Shown: positions 22,740 through 33,700 of the stretch, piece after piece | How the letters are laid out: every line of letters starts with the position of its first letter | How positions within the stretch are numbered: position 1 is the first letter of the stretch | Notes under the pieces: generated by a model | Seen by the model: the letters and a program-made list of their open reading frames with translations, nothing else | Databases searched by the model: none | Told to the model about the DNA's origin: nothing | Source: Azolla caroliniana | Lineage: Eukaryota; Polypodiophyta | NCBI GenBank assembly: GCA_043228905.1 | Contig: JBHGNT010000008.1 | Location: 7,068,001 to 7,132,000 of the forward strand | Reading direction: 5' to 3' | DNA length: 64,000 bases | Translations under genes and position numbers: made by a program

Positions 22740-23112
22740 ACTTTACATGCATTTGATGTAAGTGCCACCCCTTTGCCGTTGCTACCATCAGCAATACACA
22801 AACAGTTGTCATCTTCACCACCGGCGCGAAGGTCTCATCGTAATCGATGTTGTGTTTCTACGCGTAGCCCTTGGCCACTAATCGGGCCTTATATCGGTTG
22901 ACCGAGCCGTTAGTGTTGTAATTGACCTTGTACACCCACCTGCATCCGATCCGCTTCACACCCTTGGGGGCATCAACTAGGTCCCAAGTCTTGTTCTCTA
23001 TTAGCGCGCGCATGTCTTCCTCCATAGCGGCACGGCAATTCGCGTCCTTCGCCGCTTCTGCGTAGCTCTCCGACTCGCGCACATTTGCCATATATGCATA
23101 ATGATGCATCAT
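22740..23112 (-). pseudogene. Copia B RT N-terminal segment
   Basis: Minus-strand frame with AAMEEDMRALIENKTWDLV and RIGCRWVYKVNYNTNGSV, then, after one stop, DETFAPVVKMTTVCVLL and HLHQMHVK. These blocks directly precede the QGDLEEQVYM block at 15.4 kb in the copia family. The two pieces are therefore one RT split by chromovirus C. Confidence 0.85.
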
Positions 23113-23159
23113 ATACCCATTATACCCGTACCGAATTTCGGGATTCTTCTGGCTTATGG

Positions 23160-23994
23160 ATCAACATAACTTCTGATTCATCGATTTCATGCCCCTTTGA
23201 GCTGACTTCGACCTAGCCTTCGGAGGTCCCTCTTTGCTCCTGGCCACATCGAATTTGCTTCGATCCGATGTGCTAGCCTCACTATTGTATTCCGGCATCT
23301 TCATCTTCCCTTTCTCCTTGCGCATAAACCGTCTCCTCGATTTCTGGTGCGGGGATTGCATGGCCGAGTCTCCACTACTCATCCGCTCTTCATCCGACTA
23401 GTCCGTTCGACTTAGTCACTCATTCGGACCACTTAGCTGAAATGAGATCAGACTCTCTTCTAGAATTCCAATTTCCTCTTCCTCAAGGGGCATCTCGGCC
23501 TCACTAGCCCCATCCTCAAAATTTGGAATGGAGTGGATGGGGATTGGAGGTGAAGGCAAGTACCACGAAGCCGACTCATCAAAAAGGACATCTCAGTTTA
23601 CTCGGACCTCTTTCATTCGGGGTTATAGCACTTATAACCCTTCTACTCATCCGAGTAGCTGACCAAGATACACTTCTCGGCTTTCGCATCTAACTTCCTC
23701 CGTTTTTCCTTCGGCACATGCACATATGCAATGCTACTGAATACCCTCAAGTGTGCCAAATTCGGCTTCTTACCGAAATACAGCTCATGTGGCGACACTC
23801 TTCCATTTGCAGAAGTCCGATTCTGCAGGTATAACGCCAGCTTGACAACTTCGGCCTAGTAGAATTTTGGCATATGCTTCTCCTCAAGCATTGCCCTGGC
23901 CGTTTCTTCAATCGTTTGATTCTTCCACTCGGCCATGCCGTTCTGCTATGGTGTGTATCTACAGGAGAATTTGCGTTGAATTCCTTCCATTTGT
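23160..23994 (-). pseudogene. Copia B integrase C-terminal region and linker
   Basis: Minus-strand reading gives GMAEWKNQTIEETARAML (with the preceding QNG, the third catalytic Glu region of copia integrase), ALYLQNRTSANGRVSP and KPNLAHLRVF. A Ser/Lys-rich linker (23161-23382) follows before RT. Multiple stops are present. Its upstream end is the retroposon insertion at 23995. Confidence 0.75.
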
Positions 23995-24292
23995 AGATAG
24001 CTAGAGAACTCTAGACCATTTTGATAGCCCGCAATAATAAGGTCTTTGGTGGAAACCAATTGCATGAAGTTAGCTTCTTTAAGCAATCCCTCAAGCAATC
24101 TCTATTTGATTGTCTGCAACTTAGAGACATCACACTGCAAATTTACAATCTTTACTTTGAGTGCTTTTAAGCTCTTTAGTTTCTAATCGACACTTCTATA
24201 TTTTTCTTTATTCTTTGTGGGTTTTCACCTCACTTTGAGGTTTCCCACTAGTAATAAAAGTGTCACTAAAAAAAAAAGATAGCTGGAGAATT
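23995..24292 (+). mobile_element. Poly(A) retroposon inserted in copia B integrase
   Basis: A 16-bp target duplication flanks this insert: 23995-24010 (AGATAGCTAGAGAACT) and 24277-24292 (AGATAGCTGGAGAATT), 14 of 16 matching. The about 266-bp insert ends in an A-run (24268-24276) immediately before the second copy. Poly(A) plus a long duplication is the signature of LINE-machinery retrotransposition. Removing insert and one duplicate restores the copia integrase frame (SSYLQMEGIQRKF). The insert has no ORF. Its end (GGGTTTTCACC, then GAGGTTTCCCAC) resembles copia-type LTR transcript ends, so it may be a retrocopied LTR-element RNA. Confidence 0.8.
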
Positions 24293-25147
24293 GGTCGGAA
24301 AAGTACTCTTTCCCACCATCGGACTTGATCTTTCGGCTTGTCTCCCGTTCAGCAAGGCTTTTCACCTTCAAGAAGCAGGAAAAAATTTCACTTTTCCACT
24401 CGATCAAGCACGCCCAAGTGTGGCAACTGTAGTCATCGATGAAAGTTACAAAGTAACGGCTTCCACCGATACTCACGTTCTATGTCGGTCCCCATACATC
24501 CGAATGGATTAAATCGAGCTTGTTTTGGCTCCGATTTCTTCATTTGGGAACGGAAGTCGGTGATGCTTCCCTAACTAGCAGGCTTCGTAGACTTGGCCCT
24601 TTCAGCCACTTAATTTTGGCAAGCCAAAAACGTAATTTTTTGTCTGCATCTCCCGAAGCCGCGAGATGTTGATGTGGTCGAACCGCTTGTGCCACAAGTC
24701 AATGTCCAATTCGACCTTTTGCCCTTTGACGAACATGGCGGTGCCTACATCGTTCGTTTTGAGGATAAACGTCCTCCCTTCTCGACGTCCTTGTGCGATG
24801 ATATTGTCGTCTTCTTCGATGAAACACCCAAGATGAGTAAATCGAACTTGCATGCTCTGGTCAATAATTTGTCCGACCGACACCAAGTTCTTGGTGATTG
24901 TCGGCACATGCAAGAAATTCCTCATGATTCCCTTCTAGCCGACATGGCTGAGAGGGACATCTCCAATGTGTTTGATGGGGTGAGGGGTGTCATCTCCAAT
25001 TTCGATGACCCCCCGTTGCTCCAGCTTCTCCAGAGTCAAGAACCACTCCTTGTGATTCGTCATGTGGTTCGATGCGCCTGAATCCATGTACCGCACCTCG
25101 TTCGACCTTGAGGTGTTCACCGCCATCGAGTTGCCTTTGTGCTTCAT
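24277..25147 (-). pseudogene. Copia B protease, pre-integrase and integrase core
   Basis: In minus-strand order: protease (about 25147-24935) with YMDSGASNHMT, the pre-integrase block (24925-24602) with LWHKRFDHINISRLREM, and the integrase core (24476-24277) with SRYFVTFIDDYSCHTW and KIKSDGGKEY. Stops and frameshifts separate the pieces. The protease would cut Gag-Pol and integrase would join cDNA to the chromosome. Neither can be produced from this copy. Confidence 0.82.
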
Positions 25148-25351
25148 TACAAAGGTTGGGCCCGTTTCATTTCCGGCTCCTCTTGAGCCCTCCTTGTAGT
25201 GCGATATTTGACGCCTATCTGCGTCCCCTCAGCTCGATCCGGCTTTGTCCGAATCGGCTCGCTTTTCCCAGCACTTGCTCTCTCTGTGGTCCTTCCAGCC
25301 ACAATACCAACAATCTAACGCAACCTTTCCTTTCCGACCTCCGGCGTTGCC

Positions 25352-26064
25352 TTAACTCCCCCTACTCATAGAGGGTCTAAAACTGTTGTCGGCATTTCGA
25401 TTATGCCTCAAGTTTTGCTCCTGTCGACCGCCTCCATTCCACGCCGATCCACATCCGTGTACAGCATCTTGTTGTCGGTGTGCATACTCATCGATGCACC
25501 CGAGTGGTTTCCTTCTATGAGCAACATCGATTGTAGCTCGAAGAAAGGTGTATTCTCCCTCATGTAGACCATCGTTCGGAATGCTCTGAACTTCGACACC
25601 AACCCTCTGAGGCAAACCTGCACCATTTCGTCCTCCTCGACATCGTTGACGGAGGAGAGGGAGTCGCAGATCTCCTTGAACTTGGAGGTGTAATCAGCCA
25701 CCAACATGTCTCTTTGTCGAACATTTCTCGGCTCCTGTCTAAGTTGAAGCTTTCTAGCTGTGGTGCTCGCAGAGAAAATCTTCTTCAGATTTCCCCAAGC
25801 ATCCTTCGGCATCCTGGCATCTCTAATGTAGCTCAAAAGCTGATCGCTCACGCAAGATGCAAAGCAATAGAGAACTTTGCTTGCCACTTGTTCCCAGACC
25901 AGGAAATCTCTATGTGTCGACTCGAGTGCTACATCATTAGCTCCTTCAACGTAACTCCAATAACTGTGCCCGAGTAGGTACTTGTGCATCTTGGTCATAC
26001 TAGATGCATAGTTGCTCCTATCGAGCTTTTTGGTCGGAAGCGAGCTTCCCATTCCTTTGTCCAT
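25352..26064 (-). pseudogene. Copia B gag (UBN2-type) remnant
   Basis: From MDKGMGSSLPTKKLDRSNY the frame is open for 218 codons to 25408, with the copia Gag core (YASSMTKMHKYLLGHSYW, DAWGNLKKIFSASTTARK, EEDEMVQVCLRGLVSKF). It then shifts frame towards a CX2C zinc-knuckle-like segment near 25270-25310 (CWYCGWKDH). It is relatively well preserved compared with the rest of B. Confidence 0.85.
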
Positions 26065-26170
26065 GTTCTTGTCTTTTCTTTTCCAAAAAAATGAGAAACC
26101 TTGTCTCTATCTTGTTCGCTTGCTTTTCTGTCAGTTGTAGAGGAGTGTCAACCCTCGCACTCTAATACTA

Positions 26171-26277
26171 TGTAACAAAATATGTGTGCGAAAGCGTGTG
26201 CGATAGACACCGAACCGAGTACACAGTCAGTTTCAGAAACTCGGTAATTAGGTAAACACAGAGAATGGATACACAGT

Positions 26278-26311
<34 letters not shown>

Positions 26312-26612
26312 AAGTAGAACAAACAAGAATATTTCGATTACAAAAAGACTCAGTACTTACAACAGTGCTCAGAATGCAGTTTATATACAAGCCCTTGACA
26401 AGTGGGCTGACATAAGTACCATCAGTACTTGAATGCTCATAAATGAGCCTGGCACTAATTATACCTACAATATTCCTATTTACTATAATAGGAATATAGG
26501 CCCTCAATGGCCTTTTCGGATTTCATCCGACTCGGCACACCCGAATCGAACTCTATTTGATTCAGCTCTTCGGTACTCGGCTCTCGGCCCATGTTCAGCT
26601 TGCCTCTCAACA
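26171..26612 (-). repeat. Copia B 5' LTR
   Basis: Pairs with 13114-13553 and carries a longer (GA)n run at about 26281-26308. On the minus strand it is followed by the degenerate iMet primer site at about 26157-26168. Confidence 0.9.
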
Positions 26613-27010
26613 CATCAACATAAGTCGGGGTAATGTGATCCACGTCATAGTGCCGTTTCTAGCATTGTTGTGTGACTTGTAGGTTTTGGGAGTTGGCTTG
26701 TCGAAGGAGGGGGAGCATCTGTTGGAGATAGCGCCCCCAAGTGCCACTATCCATGTTGGCAAGTTTGGAATGGGCGTCAATTGTGATTCTAGTGGGAGCC
26801 GAGGGCCGCGCCCATAGAGTGCTCGAAAAGGGTCAATCCATGTTGATCATTGCCTAAACAGATGTATTGTAGGCGTGGGTGGAGTGATTGATGGTGGCGA
26901 GCGCAGTGCATACCTGCAAAGTGGAAGAGGCGAACGCTTGGATGTGGTTGGTTGGCTCTTCCATCAGCACCTCGGAGGTCAGTTTCCCCGAAGCTTAGCC
27001 AATGATGTTG
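26613..27010 (-). pseudogene. Gypsy A integrase C-terminal remnant, first part
   Basis: Minus-strand reading gives the integrase tail block ALYGRGPRLPLESQL followed by frames that continue across the copia B insertion into 12969-13113. The join at the CATCA duplication restores a sensible order of conserved blocks, which is how the nesting was recognised. Frameshifts are present. Confidence 0.6.
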
Positions 27011-27847
27011 CATCAGCCATGGTTATATGGGCTTGTCGCGTGTGAGAATGTTGTAGCAATTTCCAGCAGTGACGTCGAATGTGCCCATAATTGTTGTAGT
27101 AGAAGCACTTCGGGCACCCTTGGTCATCGCGATTGGGAAGGTTGCAGCAAGCTTGTAGCTGCACATTTTGGACATCAATGTCCATGGGGGCCGCTCCTTG
27201 GTACTGGCCTCGCAAGTCAGTCGATGGTGGCGGGCGGCAAGGTGGTTGGGAGTCGGATAGCATACAAGCTTCAATGCATTGGGCGATGAGGATGGCTTCA
27301 TTGAATGTCTTGGGACCTTGGTCCAGAGCGCGACAAGTGATGTCATTGCGCTAACGGGGCCATAAGAAGAAATGCTTAACATGCTCGGGCATGGTAGGAT
27401 CGGCACGAATGAGGAGTTGATTTAAGTGAACACCAAATTGGCCCACTGGTTCATGCGCTTGATGCTGCAACATCTCGAGCTGTTGCAACACCGTCTTGGC
27501 TGAATTTTGATGCGTGAAGTTTTGCATGAGAAGATCCAAAGGATCACCCAATTCTTTGTCACTTTGCTTGCTTGGTGTACGTACCAAGTGGTGGCGACAT
27601 TTTCGAGCAAGGTGCGAACTTCCAAAGTTTTGCACATGTCAGAGCATTGGTGGTAATTGGAGATCATTTCCAAGTGGTCCAACCAAGCTAAGACATCCTG
27701 AAAGGGCAAGCCAGAGAAGGACTTCGCGCAAACCTTGGAATCTGGTTGATCTTGAGACCATTTAGAGAAGATGAAGGAGAGCATAGCTTGGTTCATGTGG
27801 CTGATTTGAAGGATGGTGTTGGAGAGTAGTTGCAAGAGTTGCTCCAT
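27010..27847 (-). pseudogene. Gypsy A gag remnant with zinc knuckle
   Basis: Minus-strand frames read as a Ty3 Gag: MEQLLQLLSNTILQ near the start, LAWLDHLEMISNYH in the middle (capsid-like), then a CX2C..H..C-type segment (CPKCFYYNNYGHIRRHC) around 27040-27110. Frameshifts near 27420 and 27260 break it. It would have formed the particle shell and bound RNA. Here it runs directly into integrase sequence, which marks a large internal deletion. Confidence 0.7.
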
Positions 27848-27989
27848 TTCAAAGGGGAATGGCCGCTAACGAGGCTACGAGAACTCAGGCTACATAGGGG
27901 TATCGGTTGTGGAGGCGATGGGAGGGAGTTGGGATGCCATGTACGAGGGGTAATGGCTAAAATTTTACCCCACATCTCCACCAATTATG

Positions 27990-28186
27990 TGAAATGCCAT
28001 AAAGAGAATCCAAAACCAACTTTCTTAGCTTCTTACTTCTTGCTCAATTTATAGTAGATATAAAGGTACCCATTTGGGTTGGCTTAGCTACATGGGTGCT
28101 AAAAAGGGTGTGCTAAAAGGGTGGCACAAAGGAACACATGTACACCACAACATGAAGGCATGGACTTGCACCAAAGGGACAACACA
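27990..28186 (-). repeat. Gypsy A 5' LTR
   Basis: On the minus strand it starts TGTGTTGTCCCTTTGGTGC and ends near TATGGCATTTCA. It is followed by ATTGGTGGAGATG, a plausible primer binding site (tRNA not assigned). A TATA-like segment lies inside (TTTATATCTACTATAAATT on minus). The other LTR at 12751-12858 is truncated. Confidence 0.55.
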
Positions 28187-28448
28187 ATACTATACATGTA
28201 CAATATGTATATACTAAAACATATGTTACCCTTGTGTCAACTAATAGCAAATATTAAGATTTTGGTTACCCATCAAGTAATCTGAATATTCTTGACATGG
28301 AGTTTAGTCCACTCAAATACTCTGGGCATTGATCATTGTTGCGCTTGTTTGGATTTCATACAAGAGAGATTCTCTCAAAATTTTCAAAACCCTAGTAGTC
28401 CCACCCATGCATGCATCATCAATAATGAAGAATTAAAATTGCCACGTC
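28187..28448. other. Spacer between gypsy A and a family D relic
   Basis: AT-rich. No gene was recognised. It could contain the decayed 5' LTR of the adjacent family D relic, but no alignable block was found. Confidence 0.4.
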
Positions 28449-29830
28449 TTTGGTGAACCTGACATGAACTAATGGCAAAGACATGGCAACTCAAGATGAG
28501 ATGTCGACAATCATGGCTATGCTCAAGCGGATACTTCAAGATCAATGATCCATGACGAAGGTGGTAATGGCTATAAATCAGATTATTGATGAGGTATGTT
28601 GATTTGACAACATCTCACACTACTCGTAGAACTACAAGGCTAAAATGCTTTGTGGAAGAATTCTTGAGGCAATGTAGATGTTTTCCTTTGGATAGGTCAT
28701 GACCAAAGAATTGCAAGGTTGAATTTGAGAGCTCCAAGGAGAAGAAACAACATTTGCATGATTCGAGCATACAATATGCTAGAAACATACAACATTGTTG
28801 ATGCCTCGAAAATGACATGATGTGTATTTGTGGATTAGGCCAAGTACACACACCAAAACATAGTAGGTTTAAACATCAATTACAAGTTCAACAATTGTTT
28901 CAATCAAGGTGCTCTTATTCCATCAAACCATTCATTTGAAGGATTGAAACTATTTGGGAATTCTTCTAGAGGATATGACGACCAAAACTGGCCTTATTGA
29001 CTTATGGGAAGAGGTGAATCAAATTTTCAACCACTTCAACAAAAGGAGATAATTGCTCAATGAAGATTGAAGACCAAGTGAGAAAATAGCTTTCAGCATG
29101 TCAACAAACATAATGTCGAGAGCTTGAGAAAGCAATGTTTGATCGATATTGAGTCTAGTTGAAGAAAAAGTTCAATCGCTGACCAAGTGGACGAGTAGAA
29201 TGCAAACTGATGGGCCTACCAAAGAAACAAGAGATTTTGAGTGCAAGACAATAAAAAGAAAGCATGGGGTTGAGAAAGGGGGTCATCATACAAGCTTGAT
29301 TTTGACAATGACAAACAAATGGGCCTACAAAAGGCCATCAAAAAAATAAATTATTGATAGTCATGTTGTAGTTTTGCTAAGGGAAGTGTTAGGGATCATG
29401 GAATTTCCAGTTCCACGATGTTTTCATTGATCTCATGAAGCGAAAAAGATAAATTGTGGAGTGGGGCATATTGGATGTTTTGACAAATGTGAGTACTACA
29501 AGGCAGTCAGACATGTATTAAGATTTGTTGGAGTTCAACTTTTTCAATCCACATGGGGCATATGCACCGCATATGCACCCATTGAAATATTGGTGCATGT
29601 TGGAAATGTCAAACAACCAGTGGTGACACTAATCAAAACATGACTTTCACATTAATTTAATGTCAAAGGAGTTCTACGAAACGAGTTCATGGCTTATCAA
29701 CGCTAATCTTGGGTGGAAGATTTGGCCTACAATGAAAGTGAGGGAGAACTTACATGGGGTGCATGAACATCCAAGTAAATATTGGTGACATGAAGATGGA
29801 GGATCCTAGGTTTGAGAGAGACCTAGCGAC
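28449..29830 (+). pseudogene. Decayed 5' half of a family D gypsy element
   Basis: 28451-28466 (TGGTGAACCTGACATG) matches 14 of 16 bases of the primer-site sequence of intact element D. A Gag-like start follows (MATQDEMSTIMAMLKR, from about 28481). Around 29590-29780 several frames match D's protease: GNVKQPVVTLI versus GDVQEPVIALV, then INLMSKEFYETSSW versus INLMSMDFYRKGKW, and LHGVHEHP versus LHGACPNV. Stops and frameshifts are many, so this copy is much older than the one at 34-41 kb. Confidence 0.7.
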
Positions 29831-29869
29831 GATTTGAGGTCCCTAGGTCAAAATAAGGAACCCAAAGAA

Positions 29870-31072
29870 ATTTTTTTGATGCAACTTCACTTATGTTCGT
29901 AGTTGTGATACATGTTGCCAATCCAAAAAAACTCGATATCATCCATATAGCTTATTACAACCAATTCCTATTCCTGATAGTCCATGGAAATCTATTTCAT
30001 TGGACTTCATTACAGATCTACCACCTTCCAAGGGTTTTGATTCTATTCTCACGGTAGTAGATCCTTTTACGAAGATGGCACATTTTCTTCCTTGCACGAA
30101 GGCCATTATGAGCCAAGAGACAGCAGAGTTACTCATGCGAGAGGTGTTTCGGCAACATGGTCTTCCCGATGATATTATCAGTGATTGGGGTCCCCAGTTC
30201 ATCTAAAAATTTTGGCGGCACATGTTCAAACTAAACTCTCTTCTGGCTACCATCCAAAAACTAACGGGCAGAGTGAGCGCACCAACCAAATAGTAGAGCA
30301 ATATCTTCGTTGTTTTATCAACTATCAACAAGATGATTGGACGGATCTATTACATTTGGTAGAATTTGCTTACAACAACTCGGAACATTCTTCTACTGGA
30401 TACTCCCCATTTTTTGCAAACATTGGGTACCATCCTCGTTGAAATATGCTTGAACATCCCAAACTCCCGACAAACCTGACTGCTGAAGATCGGCTCACCC
30501 GACTCCAAGAAATTCAAGATATCCTTTTGCACCATTTATGTGATGCTCTAAACACTCAAAAGAAGGTTGTCGACTATCATCGACGTGATTCATCGACTAC
30601 GTTTCAAGTGGGAGATCGAGTATGGCTCTTACAAGGTCGCATTAAAACAACCCGACCTTGCTGCAAATTGGATTATCAACGTTTTGGCCCATATGTAATA
30701 TCTGGTAAGATCAATGATGTGGCATTTCGCCTTGATCTTCCTCCTCATATGTGTTTTCACCCAGTCTTCCATGTTTCACTATTGGAGCCCTACACAACCA
30801 ACTCTATTCCAGGTCGTCTTACATCTCCCCCACCTCCAATTGAAGTTTCGGATGGCTCTAAATATGAAGTTGTTGTTATTCTCGACTCCAAGATCGTTCG
30901 CAACAAACTATATTATTTGGTTGACTGGTTAGGTTATACACCTAATGATCAAACATGGGAACCTCTCGAGAATCTTGCTAATGCCTCTAAAATGGTTGTT
31001 GCATTTCATAACAAAAATCCCCATAAGCCAAGTCCGAAATCTTGTCTTTCGACTCGTGGAATTCGTTGTTGA
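29870..31072 (+). pseudogene. Chromovirus F integrase and chromodomain
   Basis: The integrase zinc-binding end (SCDTCCQSKKTRYHP), the core ([37 protein letters not shown]) and the third catalytic region ([17 protein letters not shown]) occur in adjacent frames broken near 30206 and 30440. From 30446 one 208-codon frame holds FQVGDRVWLLQGRIKTTR, YQRFGPYVISGKI, FHPVFHVSLLEPY and a chromodomain-like end (VRNKLYYLVDWLGYTPNDQTWEP). RT and everything upstream are absent, so F is 5'-truncated or deleted. Confidence 0.88.
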
Positions 31073-31077
31073 AAAGG

Positions 31078-31091
31078 GGGCCCGGGGATAA
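31078..31091 (+). other. Chromovirus F polypurine tract
   Basis: GGGGCCCGGGGATAA-type purine-rich stretch immediately before the F LTR (TGTCATGAAG, 31092). It would prime plus-strand DNA synthesis. Confidence 0.6.
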
Positions 31092-31120
31092 TGTCATGAA
31101 GACATACATTTTGGACTTAC

Positions 31121-31351
31121 TGTTGAAGACAAGGCCGTCAATGCGGAAGATCAAGTAGCATTCGATTGGGGTTGAGTACCTGCGTATGACAGTTTCCAAG
31201 ATCGTGCACAGATAGAGAGAGAGAGAGAGAGGAGGCACAAAAGACTCTTTCTATTCAATAGAAACAATAATACAACCCAACCTTACAAAAAGGTTACAAG
31301 GTCACTTTATATAGTGACAACTTAGGGCAACTACCCTTTATGCTAATTACA
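31121..31351 (-). repeat. Copia E LTR 1 (partial)
   Basis: Starts TGTTGAAGACAAGG like the other three, but stops at CTAATTACA where it is fused to internal gag-protease sequence (TGAATGCCGTC). About 77 bp of LTR and all downstream pol are missing here. Two bases (CA) are shared at the junction. Confidence 0.9.
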
Positions 31352-32523
31352 TGAATGCCGTCTTCATCTAGTTGTCCGACTGAGATCAATGGCCTTGAGA
31401 GCTCGGGTACATGTCGGACATTGTGAAGTACAAGTGTAGAGCCACCTGCAAGGTTGAGCTCTACTGTGCCGATTCCAATGATGTCACAGTGTTGCGAGTT
31501 GCCGACTCGAACTGAGTCGGAGTGACGGATCGTATATTGCCGAAATTGGGATCGATGAGTAGTCACGTGAAATGACGCGCCCGAATCTAAGAGCCATGTG
31601 CTCGATTCTTCAGTCGTGAGCAGAACTTCTGATCCGACTGGATTTTCGATTGATAGTATATTCGGGTCGTTTGGTAGCACATCAGCTGAGAAGCTGACGT
31701 AATTGATCTCCTCATGCCGGCCACTCTTCTTGTCTGATTTCTGAGACTTGTCGTTCTTGTTCTTGAGTGCGCGGCAGTCGGCTTTGATGTGTCCGGGTTT
31801 CTTGCAATAGTTGCAGATTCGATTGTCCCGTGACTGGCTCCGTCTTCGCTGATTGTTCGGCTGCCGTGAGGAATCTCTTCCTCGTATGTTCGATCGTTCT
31901 GTCGAACCTTGTACTACATAAGCGTCGTCTGTTGAGTCTTTGGCGAAAGACTTTCTCCGAGCTGCTTCGGTCAGGATTGCGCTCGTGACTTCGGAGTATT
32001 TAACAGCCGTGGTTGACGCGTTGCACACGGTTGTGACGAAAGTTTCCCATGATGAGGGAAGGCTGCTCATGAGTATCATTGCTCTGAGTTCATCCTCGAT
32101 TGCTGTCCCCTGAGATGAGATTTGGGAGCTTATGCTTTCGTACTCATTGAGATGTGCTTGAACCGAATCTGATTCTTTCATCCGCAAGTTGTAGAGGCGC
32201 CGGATCAGAAACATCTTCGTTGCGGCGACCTTCTTTTCGTAGGTGTCCGACAGTGTTTTCCACAATTCGAATGTTGTCGTACACAATTGCACCGTAAAGT
32301 ATACCGATTCCGATAAGTGCATCCGAATCGTGGCGCGGACGATTCTGTCCAGCTTCTGCCACTCAATTGGTTTGTATCCTTCTGGAGGTTCTTCATTTTC
32401 GATGGGATCGATTTGCCCCTTGACTATGAGATAGTCCTGCATTTGCTCCTTCCAGAAGTTGAAGTTCGATCCATCGAACTTTCGTAGACTCATTTCTGAC
32501 GAGCCGGATGTTGATGCCATCAA
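31352..32523 (-). pseudogene. Copia E unit 1 gag-protease, truncated
   Basis: Starts at MMASTSGSSEMSLRKFDGSN and includes Gag, the zinc knuckle (CNYCKKPGHIKADC) and the protease active site (WLLDSGASFHVTTH). It ends at GQLDEDGIH, where the deletion junction fuses it to LTR 1 and adds a short unrelated tail before a stop inside the LTR (31294). Compared with units 2 and 3 it differs at a few residues (for example TTTFEL versus TTAFEL and STDDAY versus STNDAY). Integrase, RT and RNase H are deleted. Confidence 0.92.
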
Positions 32524-33207
32524 ATTTGGTTTCGGTTGACGAAGCTCGGTTCGGAGTTGACTACGAACCTTGTTGGAGTGCAGCCGGTTGGCTCACCCGA
32601 TATCGTTCTAGTCGGATTTGAACCCGAGTCGGTTCGGCTTCGGATATATGTATTGTTGAACTTGCTCGAATTGACTCCGGTAACTTGAGGGACAGAACCG
32701 ACTGGTCTTCCCGAATGTTGCTGAGTCGGAGTGAGCCCGGTTCGCTTCCGAATATATATGCCAAATACCGATTATTGAAACCGATTGTCTGGACCGATTC
32801 TGCTTCGGGTGACTGCAGCGACGAGAGAGACGGATCCAACTGATCCTCCCGAATGTCGATCAGCCGGATGAAGCACGAATTGGGGTTGTTGTCTTGAGAC
32901 CGATCTGCACCGAGTGGTTACAATGAGCGGCGAGCAGCGTTTGATGACCTCTTCGGATGCCGTTTAACCGAGTGGAGCACGATCGTGTCAATGTTGCACA
33001 AGGGGATTTCACCTCGAGCGGTTACGATCACAAGGAACAGAGTACAACCTGCTGGCTTACTCCAAGCGAAGATGATCTAACGCGATGAGATGCAAGCCTC
33101 GTTTTTCTTCTTCTTCTCTCTTCTTCGAATGACGCAAGAAACCGAACGCTGTGCAGGCTGAGACGACGGCCGACAGCGGGTTGAGGAACCTTCGCTCTGA
33201 TACCAAA
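32524..33207 (-). other. Copia E unit 1 leader
   Basis: The about 680-bp leader between primer site and gag is the same in all three units. It contains a 92-codon upstream ORF (32561-32839 minus, beginning MDPSLSSLQSPEAESVQ) and a degenerate internal repeat around GGTTCGGCTTCGGATATATG / GGTTCGCTTCCGAATATAT. The iMet primer site (TGGTATCAGAGC on minus) is at 33194-33205. Confidence 0.75.
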
Positions 33208-33507
33208 TGTTGAAGACAAGGCCGTCAATGCGGAAGATCAAGTAGCATTCGATTGGGGTTGAGTACCTGCGTATGACAGTTTCCAAGATCGTGCACAGAT
33301 AGAGAGAGAGAGAGAGAGGAGGCACAAAAGACTCTTTCTATTCAATAGAAACAATAATACAACCCAACCTTACAAAAAGGTTACAAGGTCACTTTATATA
33401 GTGACAACTTAGGGCAACTACCCTTTATGCTAATTACACAAATGGCCCAAACTTGAGCTATACAAAGGGATAGTGTGAATACGTCCATTATACACTTGTA
33501 TTCGACA
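33208..33507 (-). repeat. Copia E LTR 2 (300 bp)
   Basis: Complete LTR, TGTTGAAG to TTCGACA on the plus strand. It serves as 5' LTR of unit 1 and 3' LTR of unit 2. Its GA microsatellite is 8 bp shorter than in LTRs 3 and 4. A polypurine tract (CGGGGGAG on minus) lies at 33508-33515. Confidence 0.93.
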
Positions 33508-33700
33508 CTCCCCCGTAATGGGCGTATACATGGGTTATCTAAGATTACAGGTATAAACCTAGGTTCTCGGACATATCAGTTTTGTTCCAGTCGGCAGGGT
33601 CCGAAGGCAGAAGACCGAACTGGTCGGGTCGGAAGAGTTGAAGCCGATCATTAAGGAACTGATGTCGGTTGTCTGAAACCATCCTGCGTTGTGTCCGGCT

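Larger units (their letters stand above)
13114..26612 (-). mobile_element. Copia B: complete-length but decayed element, TSD CATCA
   Basis: LTRs of about 440 bp (13114-13553) and 442 bp (26171-26612) begin TGTAA and end CTCAACA. The flanks carry a perfect 5-bp duplication, CATCA (13109-13113 and 26613-26617). On the minus strand the 5' LTR is the right one. It is followed by a degenerate tRNA-iMet primer site (TAGTATTAGAGT), gag, protease, integrase, RT and RNase H in copia order, then a polypurine tract (TTGAGGGGGAG) before the left LTR. Chromovirus C and a poly(A) retroposon interrupt it. Confidence 0.92.
12751..28186 (-). mobile_element. Gypsy A: internally deleted Ty3 element, host of the nest
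   Basis: An about 197-bp right LTR (27990-28186) and a truncated left LTR (12751-12858) share GGCACAAAGGAACACATGT and CACTTGCACCAAAGGGACA-type blocks. A polypurine tract adjoins the left LTR (12859-12871 on plus, GGGGGGAAA on minus). Inside, gag (about 27010-27847) lies directly next to the integrase C-terminus (26613-27010, continued at 12969-13113), so protease, RT and RNase H are deleted. Copia B sits between the two integrase pieces with a CATCA duplication. The stack is therefore A, then B, then C and the others. Confidence 0.75.
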
